NCBI RefSeq assembly: GCF_000321225.1 | Contig: NW_004451410.1 | Location: 1,138,951-1,202,950, forward strand | From: Odobenus rosmarus divergens | Taxonomy: Eukaryota > Chordata > Mammalia > Carnivora > Odobenidae | Length of the DNA: 64,000 nt | Direction: 5' to 3' | Shown: positions 1-11,818 of the stretch, piece after piece | How positions within the stretch are numbered: the stretch's first letter is position 1 | Layout: each line of letters begins with the position of its first letter | Notes under the pieces: generated by a model | The model's database searches: none | Told to the model about the DNA's origin: nothing | Seen by the model: the letters and a program-made list of their open reading frames with translations, nothing else | Made by a program: the position numbers and the translations under genes

Positions 1-400
1 CAACATGGATGAATCCCAACAACATCATCCTGAGTGAAAGAAGCCAGACCCAAACAGATAATGTTCTACGTGATTTCATGTATATGAAACTCTAGAAAAG
101 GCAAAACTCTGGTGAGAGAAAGCAAATCTTTGATTGCCAGGTTGTAGGAGTTTATCGACCACAAAAGGGCACAAAGTTGAGGGAATCATCTCATATCTTT
201 TTGGGGTGATGGGAAATTTCCAGTGTTTGATTGTGGTGGTAGGAGCAGGACTGGTGGATTTGTTCAAAATTCAACACAGCATTCCCTCTATGTGGGTGCC
301 TCTTACCATATATAACATATGCCACAATAACATTCACTCTATGTGGGTGCCTCTTACTGTATATAACGTATGCCACAATGAAGTGTATGCAGATTACTCC
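1..400 (+). mobile_element. Old LINE-1 (L1M) 3' end
   Basis: The text follows the final ORF2/3' UTR stretch of mammalian L1M elements: the 'tgagtgaaagaagccagaccc' type passage, then an 'atgaaactctagaaaagg' type passage, then 'ttgattgtggtggtagg'. It enters from outside the window. Its last segment, which resembles the terminal 'cttactgtatataacg' part of L1M tails, is present twice in tandem (listed separately). It is highly diverged and cannot encode anything. The subfamily is not assignable by eye. Confidence 0.7.
281..382 (+). repeat. 51-bp tandem duplication in the L1 tail
   Basis: Two adjacent units start at 281 and 332 (period 51). Both contain 'tctatgtgggtgcctctta' followed by a 'tataac.tatgccacaat' segment. 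They differ at only a few positions, so the duplication is younger than the L1 that holds it. Confidence 0.85.
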
Positions 401-2704
401 GAAAGCATGGAAGGGAAAGGCACATGACATGAATCAAACTACTTGTTACTTTTGAAAAATCTATGAGCTTGGCATTTTAGGTACTAGAGTTGTATTTCTT
501 AGTCATAAAAATAAAAAGTTTGATTTTCTGTGATGTTATTTCTTTACATTTTTCTTTATATTTACTTTCTTATATGCTGCATCCATAAATTTAGACATTA
601 TAGTGGTGTTCTCCTTAGAATTCTCCTGAACATGAGATACCTAGTGTTAAGTAGCTTGTAGGGTCCTAAACAGATTTTTTTTTTTTTGATTATGTTTTAC
701 CAAACTCAAAAATAGCTACTACTAGGAAAAGTTTTGGTGGTTTCTGTGACTTATTATTGACATAGTCTCAAAGATTATTGCAGAGCTGGTAGAAGGTAAT
801 AAACATCATTGAAGCTTGAAGTACCTGGGGTCACAGAATGTTAAGCATACAGAAATGAAACTCTGCCTGTGCAGGTTTCAATTAATTCCTTCTGTGAACC
901 TTAAGTTCATCGCCGAATGTTGTACTCAGTTACTTACTGTATCCCAACCAACTTCAGTGGGACTGGTTTTGGTTAAATTGGGCAATTGCCAAGGGAATCT
1001 AAAAAATTACAGCGAAATTGTGGTCATTAAAGTAAATTTTGTCTTAATTTTATCTTTTTTTCCCTTAAATTCCTGGATTTGATTCACGTTGACACTCTCT
1101 GATTATTTTCTATTTCTGCATGCTATTAAACATTTGAAATTGTGTGTATGACAACAGAAATCTCTTTCAAAAGCAAAAGAATTGACAGGGTTTCCTGAAC
1201 ATTTCAACTGTAGGTTTTATAGCTCTACAGATGATTCATACACGGTGTAAAATGTTAAGGGCTGAGCTCCTTTTGAACTTACTTTTGCAGTGGTGAATTC
1301 TGGGAAACTTCTCTAGTGAGCTTTCATAAATGCCACATTAACTCTTCTTACAGAAGCGAAACAAAAATTCACACTCAGCTCTTGACTTTGGCATCCGGTC
1401 TCAGACGACCCCAGTTGTGGATGGAGGAGATTAGTGCACCATACAGCTTGGTGGAATGTGAAGTTGCCCTGTCGATGAACTGCAATCTGTTCTTTTGTGT
1501 ATTTTAGTAAAGAATGTCAACTGAACTCGTGGGGAAGGGGGAAATGCTGATATGTCCTCCCCTGTCTTCAGGACACAGATGGCCCAGACATGTTTGTGGC
1601 TCAGTGCAGGTGAGGGAGCTGCTGAGCTGCCAGTCAGCAAAGATGGATGAATCCCGAGGAGTTCTGAGGACAGAGCGGGCAGGGCACCAAGGGCATTAGC
1701 ATACAAAACCAGCCTCTCCTGTGGTCTCAGCTCCTGACTCACACACTGAATATCCAGGGCGACTTTTCCTAGTTCATTTAAGTCCCTGCTTCTAACAAGT
1801 CAAAGAAATTGTGAGCAAGTTACATTTTGTGAAGCTCGGAAGCTGAGAACACACAGAGGAGTACCTGGAGACCAAAATCTGAGGGAAGCGGAGGAGACCC
1901 ACGCATGGTCTTCATGTTGCTGCTCTTGCGCATGCGCTTGGATTTGGATTGTGTTTGATGGAGAGCAGTGCCTTGAAACCTTAGATGGTTCTGTTTTTGA
2001 CTAGCTTATCTTCTGTAATACATTTGGTTTCTAGAACTATATATTTTACATGGTTTGGCACCAGCAAAAATTAGAGAAATGTAAATATAATAGCAGTTAG
2101 ACAATTTTATTTTTAAGATTAATAGTCTTTCTTTTAGTGAAGGTGAATCATGTGTGGTAATTTCTCTATTAAAAATGGTGTACTAGCATTGTAGCATATG
2201 CATATATATTCTTCTTTAAAATCAATAAGTATTCAATATTGGTACTAAATTTAAACATGGCTATTCTATAACATTTCCTGAAATTTATCCTTACCTTAAT
2301 GGGCTTTCCATGGACATTACGAAGTAAGTTGAGCTTATGTTCAATGATCTTTCTGACGTTTTTGAGCCGAGTAAATCTTCCCAGTGGCCACACTCTGTCC
2401 ACTTAATCCACTTCATCCACTCAAACTCTCAGATAAGTCCTACACTCGGCGTTCAGAGCCTAAAGTTCAGCCCAGTGCCCTCATTAGAATTCCCTGGCCC
2501 TGATGAGTTTTGTTACATAATTTTGAGAGAAAAGAGTAGGTCTGAAGCTTACTTTTGTCCATGATCCTCACATAAGTTAGCACTTCCCAGCTTAGAATGG
2601 AACCAGGGAAGCTGGTGAGGATGTCAGGCTCTTGGGCCTTCCCACCTCCGCACACCTGCTCTGCCACATCCATGAGAATTGAAGTCATGCTTGTAGCCAT
2701 AGGT
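400..2704. other. Unique AT-rich sequence, no gene seen
   Basis: No confident repeat, RNA gene or exon was recognised. There is a 13-base T run at 675-687. The ORFs here are at most about 100 codons, lie on both strands and show no recognisable domain. Confidence 0.5.
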
Positions 2705-3180
2705 GAGGGGAGGAACAGACCCATTCTTTTATTCAACAAAAGTCTGCTGAGCACTGTGCAGGGCACAGCTCTGACGAACTAGGATGCATGTATGAACAAA
2801 ACAGATTCTTGCTTGTGGAGCATCTGTTCTTCTGGCGGAAGACAGACACTCAACAAAAGGCATAGTGAGTAAGTAAGCCCTGCAGTTTGTTGCAGGCAAG
2901 TACTAGGAAGAGAATGCAGAAGAGGACCAGGGACTGGGGTTTGGAGGCGGAGCTGCCTGAGGAGGGTCAGGCAGTTATGGTATGAAATAGGGGCATCCAG
3001 GTGGGTCTTGTTGAGACGGGACAGATTGAGCGAAGACTTGAAGAAGGGAAGGAATTCCTCATGGATCTGCCTGGCACACGAGTGTTCTGAACAGAGAGAA
3101 TAGTCAGCACCAAGACCAGCAGGATTGGAGCACGACGAAAGAAGGGGGGAAAGGCAGCATATTTACCTGGCAAGCTGAAG
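2705..3180 (-). mobile_element. LINE-2 fragment
   Basis: The plus strand reads like the reverse complement of the L2 3' region: 'ttattcaacaaaagtctgc' then 'tgagcactgtgcagggcac', a 'cttgtggagcatctgttct' type passage, then a 'gacttgaagaagggaagg' passage near 3040. The order and spacing match antisense L2. It is ancient and has no coding capacity. Confidence 0.75.
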
Positions 3181-3434
3181 ATTTATGTACAAAAGCTGTA
3201 TAAGGTCAAGAAAAGCTGGAAGAATAGCATAAGCTGGAACTTCAGACCTCTGTACGAGATGAAACTGCTGCTGATGGACCCTCCCACGGGGAAAAATTAG
3301 AGTTTACTGTCAATAATGGTAGAGGTTGTCACTGATGGGAAATTTTAAGATGCCCTGTGCCTAGAGGTCTTAGACTGATCTTTTAGTCATCGATATACAG
3401 AAATGACAGCTCTGTCGGTTAAGGAACTATGCAT
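3181..3434. other. Short unassigned interval between L2 and L1
   Basis: About 250 bp with no recognisable repeat or gene. Its right end provides the target site of the adjacent young L1. Confidence 0.4.
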
Positions 3435-3641
3435 GTTTCTCGGAGTCCATAGTCTCTCATGAGGGGGTTGGGGGATGGGTTAGCCCGGTGATGGGTGTTA
3501 AAGAGGGCATGTACTGCATGGAGCACTGGGTGTTACATGCAAACAATGAATCATGGAACACTGCATCAAAAACTAATGATGTAATGTATGACGACTAACA
3601 TAACATAACAAATAAATAAATAAATAAAATTTTAAAAAAGA
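3435..3641 (+). mobile_element. Young carnivore L1 3' end with tiny inverted 5' segment
   Basis: From 3461 the text is the carnivore L1 3' UTR on the plus strand ('gggatgggttagcc', 'gcatggagcactgggtgtta', 'aaaaactaatgatgtaatg'), ending in a degenerate (AAAT)n/A tail at about 3610-3640. The first ~26 bases (3435-3461, containing 'gagtccatagtctctcatg') are the same L1 3' UTR in the opposite orientation: the same words occur in the minus-strand L1 at 10.74 kb. This is a twin-priming type structure. A diverged direct repeat, 'gaactatgcatg' (3424-3435) and 'aaactgcatg' (3641-3650), is the likely target-site duplication. Confidence 0.8.
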
Positions 3642-3783
3642 AACTGCATGCTTCAGCAAATTATTTCAGTTCAGTAATGCTGATCCCATTGGGAGGTAAA
3701 GTAAACCGTGTATCATATCTGGGGCTAGTCATTCTTGAAGCCAACAATCATTTCTTAAATATCAATTCTGTGTAACATTGTAT

Positions 3784-3815
3784 GGCAAGGTAGAGTGTCG
3801 GCAAGGTAGAGTGTC
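3784..3815. repeat. 16-bp perfect tandem duplication
   Basis: The unit 'ggcaaggtagagtgtc' occurs at 3784-3799 and again at 3800-3815 without a mismatch. The surroundings may be a diverged antisense L2 piece. Confidence 0.9.
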
Positions 3816-3884
3816 GAATACACAAGTAAAACGTGGCCCATGCCCATGTATGCATAACTAAGTAAAAATGAAATTTTTATTTCA

Positions 3885-5400
3885 ATATTGTTAGTGTCAC
3901 TTCTCCCCAAAGTGATCTACAGATCCCTCACAATCCTAGGCTTCTTTGTAGTAATTTTTAAGCAGATTTTAAAACTTATGTGCCAATGCAAAAGATCTAG
4001 ACTAGTCAAAACAATTTTGAAAAAGAACAAAATGTAGAATGCTTACACTACCTGATTTCCAGACTTACTATGAAGCTACAGTAACCAAGATAGGTGGTTT
4101 GGGTGTAAGGATAGAAATAATATGCTCCGTTGATTTTCTACAAAGGGGAAAAGGTTATCTTTTTCAACAAATCATTGGAATATTTGGATACCGATACAGG
4201 AAGAAAAAAAAAAAAAAGGAGAATCATGACCCTTACTTCACACTCTTCACAAAAATTAACTCGAAATGCATTTATAGACCCAAATATAAAATCCAAGGCT
4301 GTAAAACTGCTAAGAGAAAATGTGGAAGAAAGTCATTTTGACCTTGGTGTAGCAAAGACATCTTAGCTAAGAGACAAACAGTACAACCCATAAGAGGAAA
4401 CACTGGTCAATTGTCCTTCATCAAAATTGATAACTTCTCTTCAGAAGACCCCTTTAAAAAAATAAAAAGTCGAGCCACAGACTGAGAGGAAGTATTTGCT
4501 ATGCATGTATCTGAGAGAGGACTGGAATCCAGAATACACAAAGTACAGCCTACAACTCAATTTTAAGAAGACAAAGAACTGAACAAAAAATATGTAAAAG
4601 AAGGTATCCAAATGGCCAAAAAGCACATGAAATGATGCTAAACATCACCAGTCATCAGGGAAGTGCACATTAAACCATAATGACATGCCACAACACAGCC
4701 ACTGGAATGGCTAAAATTAAAAAGACTGAGGATGCCAAATGTTAGTGGGGATGTGGAGCATCTGGAATTGTCATGCATTGTTGATGGGAATGTAAAATGG
4801 TCCAGCCAGTTTGGAAAACTGTTTAATGGTTTCTTATAAAATTAAACATATACTTACTTACCATATGATCCAGCAGTTCCACTCCTAGGAATTTACCCAA
4901 GAGGAATAAAAGCATATGTCCGTACAGAGATTTATATTTGAATGTTTATAGTAGCTCTGTTCATAATAGGCAAAGCGAAAAATAACGCCAATGCCCGTCA
5001 GCAGATGAAAGGACAGGCAAATTATCCATAACATGGAATATTACTCAGCAATAAAAATGAACCAGTTACTGACACATCCAGCAGCGTGGATGAATTACAA
5101 AGCCGTTATGCTGAGCAAAAGATGCCAGACACAAAAGATTAAGTACTGTATGCCTCCATTTATTTTAAAGTGTGTGACGGGCATTCCTAATCGATAGCGA
5201 TAGACACCAGATCTGTGGTTTCCTGGGGCTGGAATGGGGGCATGAGGAAACCTTTTGGGGGGGGGAGGAAATAACTGTATATCTTACTTTTGGTGAGAGC
5301 TAAAAGAATACATATATTTGTGCAACTCACCCAACCATGCACTTCTGTGTCTCATTTATGGACTGTAAGTTGTTCCTCAATAAAATTGGTTTTAAAAAAT
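3885..5400 (+). mobile_element. Old LINE-1 (L1M) ORF2 C-terminus and 3' UTR
   Basis: The text follows the last kilobase of L1 ORF2 on the plus strand. A segment from 4039 corresponds to the conserved reverse-transcriptase C-terminal region. Later come 'ccatatgatccagcag', 'tactcagcaataaaaatga' and a 3' UTR ending near 'ctcaataaaattgg' (about 5380). Frameshifts and stops break ORF2; the longest open piece is about 100 codons (4039-4341). There is a short A-rich run at 4203-4216. It is ancient and inactive. Confidence 0.85.
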
Positions 5401-5620
5401 CAGGTGGAACCTGGAGTGTTCAAAGTGAAGCACAACATAGTCTGTGAGTAGGTAGCAGTGAACAGTGTTCCCTAATCGAAGGAGAGTTCTTTGGAGAAAT
5501 GTACTTTGAGCAGGATTTTAGATGCTTGAGATGAGTGAGAAATGCTTTCTCGGTACAGGACATAGAGAATAATTTGAGTGAGGTCAGCTCGTGTGGAGGA
5601 GGTTCTACTCAGTGACTGGC
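5401..5620 (-). mobile_element. Probable LINE-2 fragment
   Basis: A passage of the type 'gtactttgagcaggatttta' resembles the antisense L2 segment that normally reads 'gacatttgagc...gacctgaa'. It is short and diverged, so this is a tentative call. Confidence 0.35.
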
Positions 5621-8600
5621 CTGTCCTTTTCATCACTGACCAGAGCACCGTAGATCGGTAGAAACGGGGATCATTCCAACAGACGGGAGATGAACTGGCA
5701 TTGCCGGTGCCTGTGGGGCATGGGCCAGGGGCATGTCCTGTGCCAGAATTTCGCTTTTTTCTTCCTTTTCCTTTGTTTGTTTTGGTTTCAGGGCTGGGGG
5801 GGGTGCTTTTTGTTTGATTTTTGTTTGTTTCTCTAAGTGATATTATTGCATTACTGGAACATTCGGTGAAATTTGAGGAGAAAGCCCCTGCTCTTAGGAC
5901 ACACACAGGGAAAAATTTACAAGTAAGAGGGCATCAGTTCTGCAAACTTACTCTCGAGTGGTTGACGAAAAGGAAAATAATATGTGCACATATAGAGGGA
6001 GCAGACGAAACAAAGTCCCATGTGCACAGTGAGGGGAGACAGAAGCACGAGCGAGGCCTGTGTCCTCTGCTTGCAAATTGTCTGTAAGCCTGGAATTATC
6101 TCCGATGACGAAAAGTAAAAACCAAGTTGGGTCAAGGTACTATTTGCTGAAAGTCATGCGTATTTCCTGTGATGAAATAACTAAGAAGAACTACAGAAGT
6201 GACTGCAATTAAAATTTTTGGAGCAAGTGTGTCAGGAGAGTGTGCATTCTTCTGTAAAGTGTTCAGGGTAGGGCAGTGTGGCCGGGGCAGGAGGGAGGCA
6301 GACATCCGGAGAGTGTGGACGACCACTGTTGGCGTGTGGTCATGCGCCGCAGGTGCCGGGGTCAGTGCTTCGATTTTCACATGATGGGGTGCTCCTTGCA
6401 TCACGTGTTCCCTGATCAGGAAACCATTTACAAAGGACGGCAGTGGCCTTCAGGACGGGGGGACGGGAGATCAGAGAAAGGGGCCAGGAGGGGTGCTCCT
6501 CGCAGTGCAAGTGTGAGCATAAGCAAAGGGCTCCAACAAAACTCTGACAGTGAATCGGAAGACAAAGTAGAGTTTTTATGAGTGCTAGGAGGGAGAAGAG
6601 CTTGTTAGTGATTTACTGACTACCGAGACATACGGGCAGTGGGATTCCCAGGAGACGGGGTGGTATTCAGGTGTAATAGAAATGATGAGCTGTGGCTCTG
6701 TGTCCACGCTCCTTTTAGGAACATGCTAGAAATCTTATCTGCTCACTGTATGCAAGTGTTTTCTTTGACTTCTTTTGTGAAAAACCATTTGAGGTCGTAC
6801 TGTTGCTTCCTTTCTGAACGTTCTTTTAGTCGGGTGTTTAGTGAGTCCAGCTTCTGGAAGGGCAGTGCAGCAAGGTCTCAGGCAGATGAGGGAGAAGCAG
6901 GGAAGGAGGGGAGGGCCTTGCAGCAGGAGCTGCTGAGCCAGGGAGCAGCATCAAGATCACAGACACTTGAGGAGCCGGTGGGAGCTTCCCCTGAGGGGCG
7001 GGAGCGTCACAGAGGGGCCAGGAGACTAGCTAGGAAGCTGCCACAGTCCCTAGACAGAGCAAGTGTCCTGGGCCACATTGGGGTTTGGGTAGGTGACTTG
7101 TGAAGTGTGTGGTTCAAGACAAAGTATACAAGTACTGAACTGTTTCAGAAGCTTCAACACCAGTCCACAATGAAATCAGCATTTCCTCTCAATTCTTGAG
7201 TTACTTTGCTGACGAGTGTGTGTGTGGCTCTGGGTCCTCCTGTCTTCTGTCCCACTATATGTCAGTTGTATTTCTGTTTTCCCTCTGTTTTTTTCTAGGT
7301 TATAGCTTTCAGAGAAATTGTCAATGAACTCTGCTTTCTTTTTTAAGGAAGGCACTCAGAGGGTCAGGTGGGAGAGGCAGAGGGGAAGGTGATTCACTCG
7401 GGGAGACTTGGGAGCTACACGCCTCACCTAGCTAGCCTAGGAGATGCGGTCAGCTGCCCTCCCTCTTCTCTTTTCTCTCCCCCACCAAAAACACTTTGTT
7501 AGACCAGAGAAATCTGCACACAGTTTGAGTGAGTGGTTGTGTTATTTGTTTTTATCCTGGGATGTGCAATTCAAAATAAAAATTAATTGTGAAGAATTTT
7601 TTTAAGATTAGAATTATAAAACCCTTTGTTCTTAATATGTTAAAATTCTCTTTTTAACTTCTGTGGCATGAGTAGTTATGGTCTTTAGACATTTTTAAAG
7701 TAAATTCTTTTGAAATTTCACACAGTAAGTTCAGTGCTAGGGATAGTATTTAGAAAAATACCTAAGTTCATTTTTAATAGTAACTGAATAGCATTCAGTG
7801 TTAAACTGTTCACACATTCAGTGATGTTATTTTATGTTCCTCAGTCTGTTTAATAAACTCTGTGTCATAGGACGGTTCCTATTGGAAAGGCAGGCCAACA
7901 AGCATTATCTTAATTTTTAACAGTTGTAAAGCTTTTGACACCATAAAATGGATGAGTGTGTGTCCCTTCTGTGTAAATGTTAGAGCTTTTGAAGAGAAGA
8001 ATAGGGCTTCAATTAGTCACCTTTCCTGATTTGAGAAATGCTTATCACTTATTATAGCAATAAACATGATTGGTCACTTGATGTATTTTACCTATGTTCT
8101 TCTGGCATCCTGGATGTTTTTATTCTAAAATTTATTTAGGAAAAGGAAATTAAATCAGGAGGTTACTTAGAAATAAGTATTTAATAGTCTCACCCACAAA
8201 AGGCAGGTGCTCTGATTTCATTACTCCACCTCAGTACACAGGGAGTGAATAGCTTGGAAAATGATTCTTTTAATATGGGATTTGGAATTAGGTTACAACT
8301 TCTGTTGATGAAGAAAATGTGAGGATCCAAATGGACACTAGACATTTTAGATTAGAAAGAGGAAAGGAAAGTAATGAGTCTTATTTCTAAATGAATTTAA
8401 AAAGCAATCTGATTTTAGTTCTAGCAATGCAGAGAAAATAAAATAAAAACTATCGTACTTTATTTACTAACCAATGAATTGAATTGTCTGCCTTTTATTA
8501 CAGATATAAAGTAAAGACTATGAAGAGACAATCATTTTTGTAGCTATCAGACTTTCAGTAACATATCTCTTGTGGTTTAAATAACAGATAGTTTAAGTGT

Positions 8601-9599
8601 TTTTCCATTACCTTTGTGTAAATGAAAAATGCATAAAATATTTTAACAAGGCAAAGTAATCCAAGGAGATTGTTATTTTGTGTTACAAATTAGGTTATTT
8701 CTGTCATAAAATTAAAGAAAAAAAATCAACGTTAGGACATTTCAGCTTAATATCATTTACTAGAAGGAACATGTAACAGATTTAATGAGCTAGCAGGTCA
8801 CCTGAACCCAGCTGTTTCCGACCAGCTTTACGAAACAGAGAATGCAGCTAGCAGTGGGGGGTAAGCATTATTACAAGCTCTCGAGGAGTTACAAAATCGA
8901 TTTCTGCTTGAATGAATTAATTTAGATTATCAATTTATAACCAGCTACACGAATCCCATCAACTCAGCAATTCAGTGAATGATCAGGTTCAAGCCTCGTA
9001 AGAGCTTCACAATTAGGGGCCTCCGTCGGGCCTGCGGTTACCGCCTGTCCTGCAGCGTGGCTAACAAAGTTACTCGCCTGAACAAAAGGGAAGGGCTCGG
9101 AGCGCTGGCTTTGGTATAGTGCAGAGGGAAGACGTAGCAGCGTGGAAAATAAAGTGAAAAAAATCCCGCCCGTGTGTGAGTTCGGGATTTTATTCTCTGG
9201 AACCATTTCCATCCCATGAGAGGGTAATTTGGATCATTCCAGCTGCATTTTAAAATCATCATAGTTCCTACCTTGGAACATTTGGGACTTAACTCTTTAC
9301 CACCTAGGCCCCGTTAGCAAATGATGTGACAGCCGTGGCCCTTCTCTCGTCCCTTCAACTGTGAGGGTTGGGGTTGTAAGCATCAGTTTCAGGGTGAAAG
9401 ACTGGCTTCTGTCTGCTCATCTTCTTCCCGCTCGAAGTAACTCTCGTACTTGAGCAGTTCATGTCCTCTCCGTCAGGGAAGCCTCTCACTTTCCCCCTCA
9501 CGCCTGCTCCCCTGTGGCATCACAGGTGTGTTACACTGGCCGACCATTCTCCCGCTAGCCACTAAGATGAGCATGTAAGTGTGAAAATCGTGTGACTGT
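5621..9599. other. Mostly unique sequence, no gene seen
   Basis: No confident repeat or exon. 6.3-7.1 kb is moderately GC-rich and has ORFs up to about 154 codons (6639-7103) without a recognisable domain. 7.5-8.95 kb is AT-rich and repeat-poor. 9.43-9.60 kb contains words reminiscent of plus-strand L2 ('gtcagggaagcctctc'), too weak to call. Confidence 0.45.
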
Positions 9600-9850
9600 C
9601 CTGCCGCTGCCGTGCCCCCCGTCGGGGCCGCCCTGAGGCGCTCGCGCTCTCCCTGCCGCCCTGGCCGGCCAGCTGCTCAGCTGGGCCGGGGCGGTGGCCA
9701 CTCTTCCAGGGCGCTCCTTACACGGCGGCGCGGCGGCGTCAGACAAACACGCCTGAGCTCCTGCAGCCCCGCAGCTCCCTGGTTGTGCCGCGGCTGCCCC
9801 CAGCCTCCCAGGCCGGCCCTTCTCTTGTCCGCCATGCGGACCTCACTTCT
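9600..9850. promoter_or_regulatory. CpG-rich cluster (candidate small CpG island)
   Basis: The stretch is strongly GC-rich and dense in CpG (for example 'ggcggcgcggcggcg' near 9723), in sharp contrast to the CpG-depleted flanks. Such clusters in mammals usually mark unmethylated promoters or enhancers, but no transcript unit is visible. Just downstream an ATG at 9834 opens a 31-codon ORF with a signal-peptide-like hydrophobic core; it ends at 9929 with no recognisable product. Confidence 0.5.
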
Positions 9851-10590
9851 TCCTAAGATGTTTCTCCTACCAGCTCTTCCCTTGATCCTATTACTCTTAC
9901 CGTCCTCCAGTGCTTCCCGTGACTCTTAACACCTCACGCATGTGTACCTCTTGCGCCGGTCACTCCGGCGGTCGTTGGTCCGTGTGGTCTCTGCCGTGCG
10001 TGTGACACTTGTGCTGTTCCCTCGTCAACACGGGGAACCCGGGTGCCAGCTCTCAGGTGGGACTGACGCTGGGACCTGTTGTTCCCTCCGTCCCGTCCGT
10101 GGCGGGGCTGGAATTCGAACACAGGCCTTTAACTGCGTATTTAAATATTCTTTGTTTCCATGAGGCCTTGTTTCTGTTGATTTTAATTCTCCTGGGGCAG
10201 AGACAGTTTTACTTCTCTTCTTTACTTGACCAGCCTGGCTCAGCAAAGGCAAAGTGAGAGTGCTAAATAAAATTACTTTTTGAATGAAATGAAACCGCTT
10301 GTTCCTAGAACCCTTTTCTTCTGCGTCTGTCCTTCCAGCCTGCCTCCCCGTGGGAAGATCCCTTGTCCTTCCACTGGAGGACCTGGCGTGGTCAGAGAAT
10401 CCCCAGCACCGTCCCCCTTCCGTCCATTTCTCCATAAAATTATTTTCTTTTTCCATCAGATTCTCTCCTCCTTTTTTATACATTGTACTTAGAACCTTAC
10501 TTATTTTTCCTGTATTCTCTTATGTTTGTTTTTACTATAAACTCATCTGTACCTTTTGAATTTTGAACCAGGTAAATATATCGCCTACTC
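9851..10590. other. Moderately GC-rich sequence, no gene seen
   Basis: No recognisable repeat beyond vague L2-like words. ORFs up to about 150 codons overlap on both strands and show no domain. Confidence 0.35.
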
Positions 10591-10600
10591 AGAAATAATT
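10591..10600. repeat. Left TSD of the minus-strand L1
   Basis: 'agaaataatt', identical to 11809-11818. The reverse complement of the right junction reads 'aatt|aatta', close to the L1 endonuclease preference TT/AAAA. Confidence 0.85.
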
Positions 10601-11808
10601 TTTTTGATGTAGTGTTCCATGATTCATTGTTTGCGTATAACACCCAGTGCTCCATTCAGTACATGCCCTCCTTAATACCCATCACCAGGCTAACCCATCT
10701 CCCCACCCCCCTCCCTTCTAGAACCCTCAGTTTGTTTCTCAGAGTCCATAGTCTCTCATGGTTCGTCTCCCCCTCTGATTTCCCCCCCCTTCATTTTTCC
10801 CTTCCTACTATCTTCTTTTTTTTTTTTTTAAACATATAATGTATTATTAGTTTCCAAGGTACAGGTCTGTGATTCAACAGTCTTACACAATTCACAACGC
10901 TCAACATAACACATACCCTCCGCAGTGTCCATCACCCAGCCACCCATCTTTCCCACCCCCACCACTCCAGCAAATCCTCAGTTTGTTTCCTGAGATTAAG
11001 AATTCCTCGTATCAGTGAGGTCATATGATACATGTCTTTCTCTGATTGACTTATTTCGCTCAGCATAATACTCTCCAGTTCTATCCACGTCGTTGCAAAT
11101 GGCAAGATTTCATTCCTTTTGATGGCTGCATAATATTCCATTGTGTATATATATACCAAATCTTCCTTATCCATTCAACTGTTGATGGACATCTTGGCTC
11201 TTTCCATAGTTTGGCAATTTTGGACATTGCTGCTATAAACATCGGGGTGCATGTGCCCCTTCGTATCACTACATTTGTATCTTCAGGGTAAATACCCAGT
11301 AGTGCAATTGCTGGGTCATAGGGTAGCTCTATTTCCAACTTTTTGAGGAACCTCCATACTGTTTTGCAGAGTGGCTACACCAGCCTGCTTTCCCACCAAC
11401 AGTGTAGGAGGGTTCCCCTTTCTCTGCATCCCCACCAACGTCTGTCATTTCCTGACTTGTTAATTTTAGCCATTCTGACTGGTGTGAGGTGGTATCTCAT
11501 TGAGATTTTGATTTGGATTTCCCTGATGCCGAGCGATGTTGAGCACTTTTTCATGTGTCTGTTGGCCATTTGGATGTCTTCTTTGGAAAAATGTCTGTTC
11601 ATGTCTTCCGCCCATTTCTTGATTGGATCATTTGTTCTTTGGGTATTGAGTTTGATAAGTTCTTTATAGATTTTGAATACTAGCCCTTTATCTGATATGT
11701 CCTTTGCAAATATCTTCTCCCATTCTGCCGGTTGTCTTTTGGTTTTGTTGACTGTTTTCTTTTGCTGTGCAGAAGCTTTTTATCTTGATGAGGTCCCAGT
11801 AGTTCATT
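10601..11808 (-). mobile_element. Young carnivore LINE-1, 5'-truncated, with TSD
   Basis: On the minus strand this is the 3' end of a carnivore L1: the last part of ORF2 (11808 down to about 10932) followed by the L1 3' UTR (about 10931-10601). ORF2 is split into open pieces in different frames (11602-11375, 11338-11081, 11174-10932), so at least two frameshifts have inactivated it. The flanks carry the direct repeat 'agaaataatt' at 10591-10600 and 11809-11818, a clean 10-bp target-site duplication. The 3' end stops inside the 3' UTR at the 'catcaaaaa' A-run, so the normal terminal sequence and poly(A) tail are missing. Confidence 0.93.
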
Positions 11809-11818
11809 AGAAATAATT
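11809..11818. repeat. Right TSD of the minus-strand L1
   Basis: 'agaaataatt', an exact match to the left copy. Confidence 0.85.

Noticed and set aside
6639..7103. 154-codon plus-strand frame
   Set aside because: No domain, does not start at an ATG with good context, and low-complexity purine-rich codons; consistent with chance.
10932..11602. Minus-strand ORFs that resemble a protein-coding gene
   Set aside because: They are pieces of L1 ORF2 in several frames inside a TSD-bounded L1, not a host gene.
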